Shown here piece by piece: positions 5,276 to 5,912 of a stretch of 5,912 bases of DNA (within the stretch, counting starts at the first letter, position 1; each line of letters begins with the position of its first letter). Made by a program: the position numbers and the translations under genes. Where the stretch lies: positions 1-5,912 of the forward strand of contig MNZT01000094.1 of the NCBI GenBank assembly GCA_001873755.1, given 5' to 3'. Source of the stretch: Candidatus Wirthbacteria bacterium CG2_30_54_11 (GTDB lineage: Bacteria; Patescibacteriota; CG2-30-54-11). The notes beneath the pieces are model-generated. The model had not been told where the DNA came from. It ran no database searches and saw only the letters and a program-made list of their open reading frames with translations.

Positions 5276-5912
5276 ATGAAGAAGATCAAGAATACTAATG
5301 CCCCGGAATTCATTTCCCATCCGATAGCTGCCCAGGACGAACCGGAGGCAACCGAAGCCGTCATGAACGGAGAACCACGATCAGAGTCTGCTCCGGAAGC
5401 AGAACCTCTCGAGGGCGAAAAAGTGGGAGAGAGCGAAGCCAGAGGCGATGAGAGCGATGCATTCCTGTCGGCTGATGAGCAGCGGCTGTTTTCCGAGGAT
5501 GCGGAAACCGAACTAGAACGACCGGAGAAGCAATGGACATCTCCCAGGAGAGTAGACAGTGCCGGACGAGGCATCTGGGTACTGCTGGGTGTGCTTGCTG
5601 TCTTGGCCCTGGTAGGTGCCGGTCTGTTCTTCTGGTTTCAGAATGCCAATGGCAAATCCAGGGCGACAAAGGACTATCAGGGGACGATCACCAGTCTCTG
5701 GACCGATCGGGTCGACGAGAGCAAAAAGATCAAGGCCGCGGTAGAAACCATAGTCGACCTCAAAGGCATCAGTGGACTTCAGGTGCTCCTGAACACCGAG
5801 AAAGAGTCCCTGGGTTCTGAGATACCCCGGTTGTCTACCATGTCAGTTCCGGCGGATTACAGCGTGGACCAGAGCGACCTGGTCGATTTTTTGATCGACT
5901 ACAAGGATTATC
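5276..5912 (+). CDS. Single-pass membrane protein with acidic N-terminal tail, partial
   Basis: The frame opens at ATG 5276 and stays open to the window end (212 codons visible), so the gene is truncated on the right. An AAGGA site (5261-5265) lies ten bases before the start. Residues 1 to about 90 are hydrophilic and rich in Glu, Asp, Pro and Ser, probably disordered. An Arg pair (91-92) and Arg98 precede one strong hydrophobic segment at about 99-121, containing LLGVLAVLALVGAGLFFWF. By the positive-inside rule the acidic tail is cytoplasmic and the rest is outside. After the membrane segment, about 128-185 looks helical and charged, with no cysteines and no motif I recognise. It follows the HD phosphohydrolase by 24 bases and probably shares its transcript. 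It could be a surface-anchored protein or an envelope-assembly factor; I cannot assign a function. Confidence 0.8.
   Translation, partial: MKKIKNTNAPEFISHPIAAQDEPEATEAVMNGEPRSESAPEAEPLEGEKVGESEARGDESDAFLSADEQRLFSEDAETELERPEKQWTSPRRVDSAGRGIWVLLGVLAVLALVGAGLFFWFQNANGKSRATKDYQGTITSLWTDRVDESKKIKAAVETIVDLKGISGLQVLLNTEKESLGSEIPRLSTMSVPADYSVDQSDLVDFLIDYKDY

Overview
The window looks like a compact bacterial chromosome segment with moderate GC, short intergenic gaps, sigma70-type -35/-10 boxes and Shine-Dalgarno sites. The gene content does not fix the lineage. The REP-associated transposase carrying a GGGACAGGAC/GTCCTGTCCC palindrome inside its own coding sequence, together with this mix of housekeeping and unknown genes, reminds me of Patescibacteria (CPR) genomes. 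That placement is an inference held with low confidence.

Layout. Positions 1-299 hold no convincing gene, but 20-209 can fold into two consecutive long imperfect hairpins. Next comes a complete HD-domain CCA-adding enzyme (cca-like, 300-1673, +). Almost abutting it is a REP-associated tyrosine transposase (RAYT, 1700-2281, +). A second copy of the transposase-internal palindrome lies at 2301-2327, between the convergent ends of the transposase and a full-length Xer-type tyrosine recombinase (2337-3278, -). Divergent from the recombinase is a probable two-gene unit: an orphan 99-residue protein (3347-3646, +) and an alpha/beta-hydrolase (3668-4405, +). A strong-looking promoter then drives tRNA-Thr(GGU) (4486-4561). 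A perfect 16-bp terminator hairpin begins on the last base of the tRNA. Downstream is an operon-like pair: a YfbR/HDDC2-type HD phosphohydrolase (4640-5251, +) and a single-pass membrane protein with a long acidic cytoplasmic tail, cut by the window end (5276-5912, +).

How the parts relate. The CCA enzyme and the tRNA gene both belong to tRNA maturation, but the tRNA already encodes its CCA, so the enzyme would act in repair or on other tRNAs. The Xer protein is expected to act in chromosome dimer resolution, although no dif-like site is visible. The HD protein is expected to act in nucleotide-pool housekeeping. The transposase and its palindromes are the only clearly mobile component. I see no evidence for a defence island, CRISPR array or prophage. 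The least explained parts are the structured 20-209 segment, the REP-like palindromes, the 99-residue orphan with its hydrolase partner, and the truncated membrane protein.
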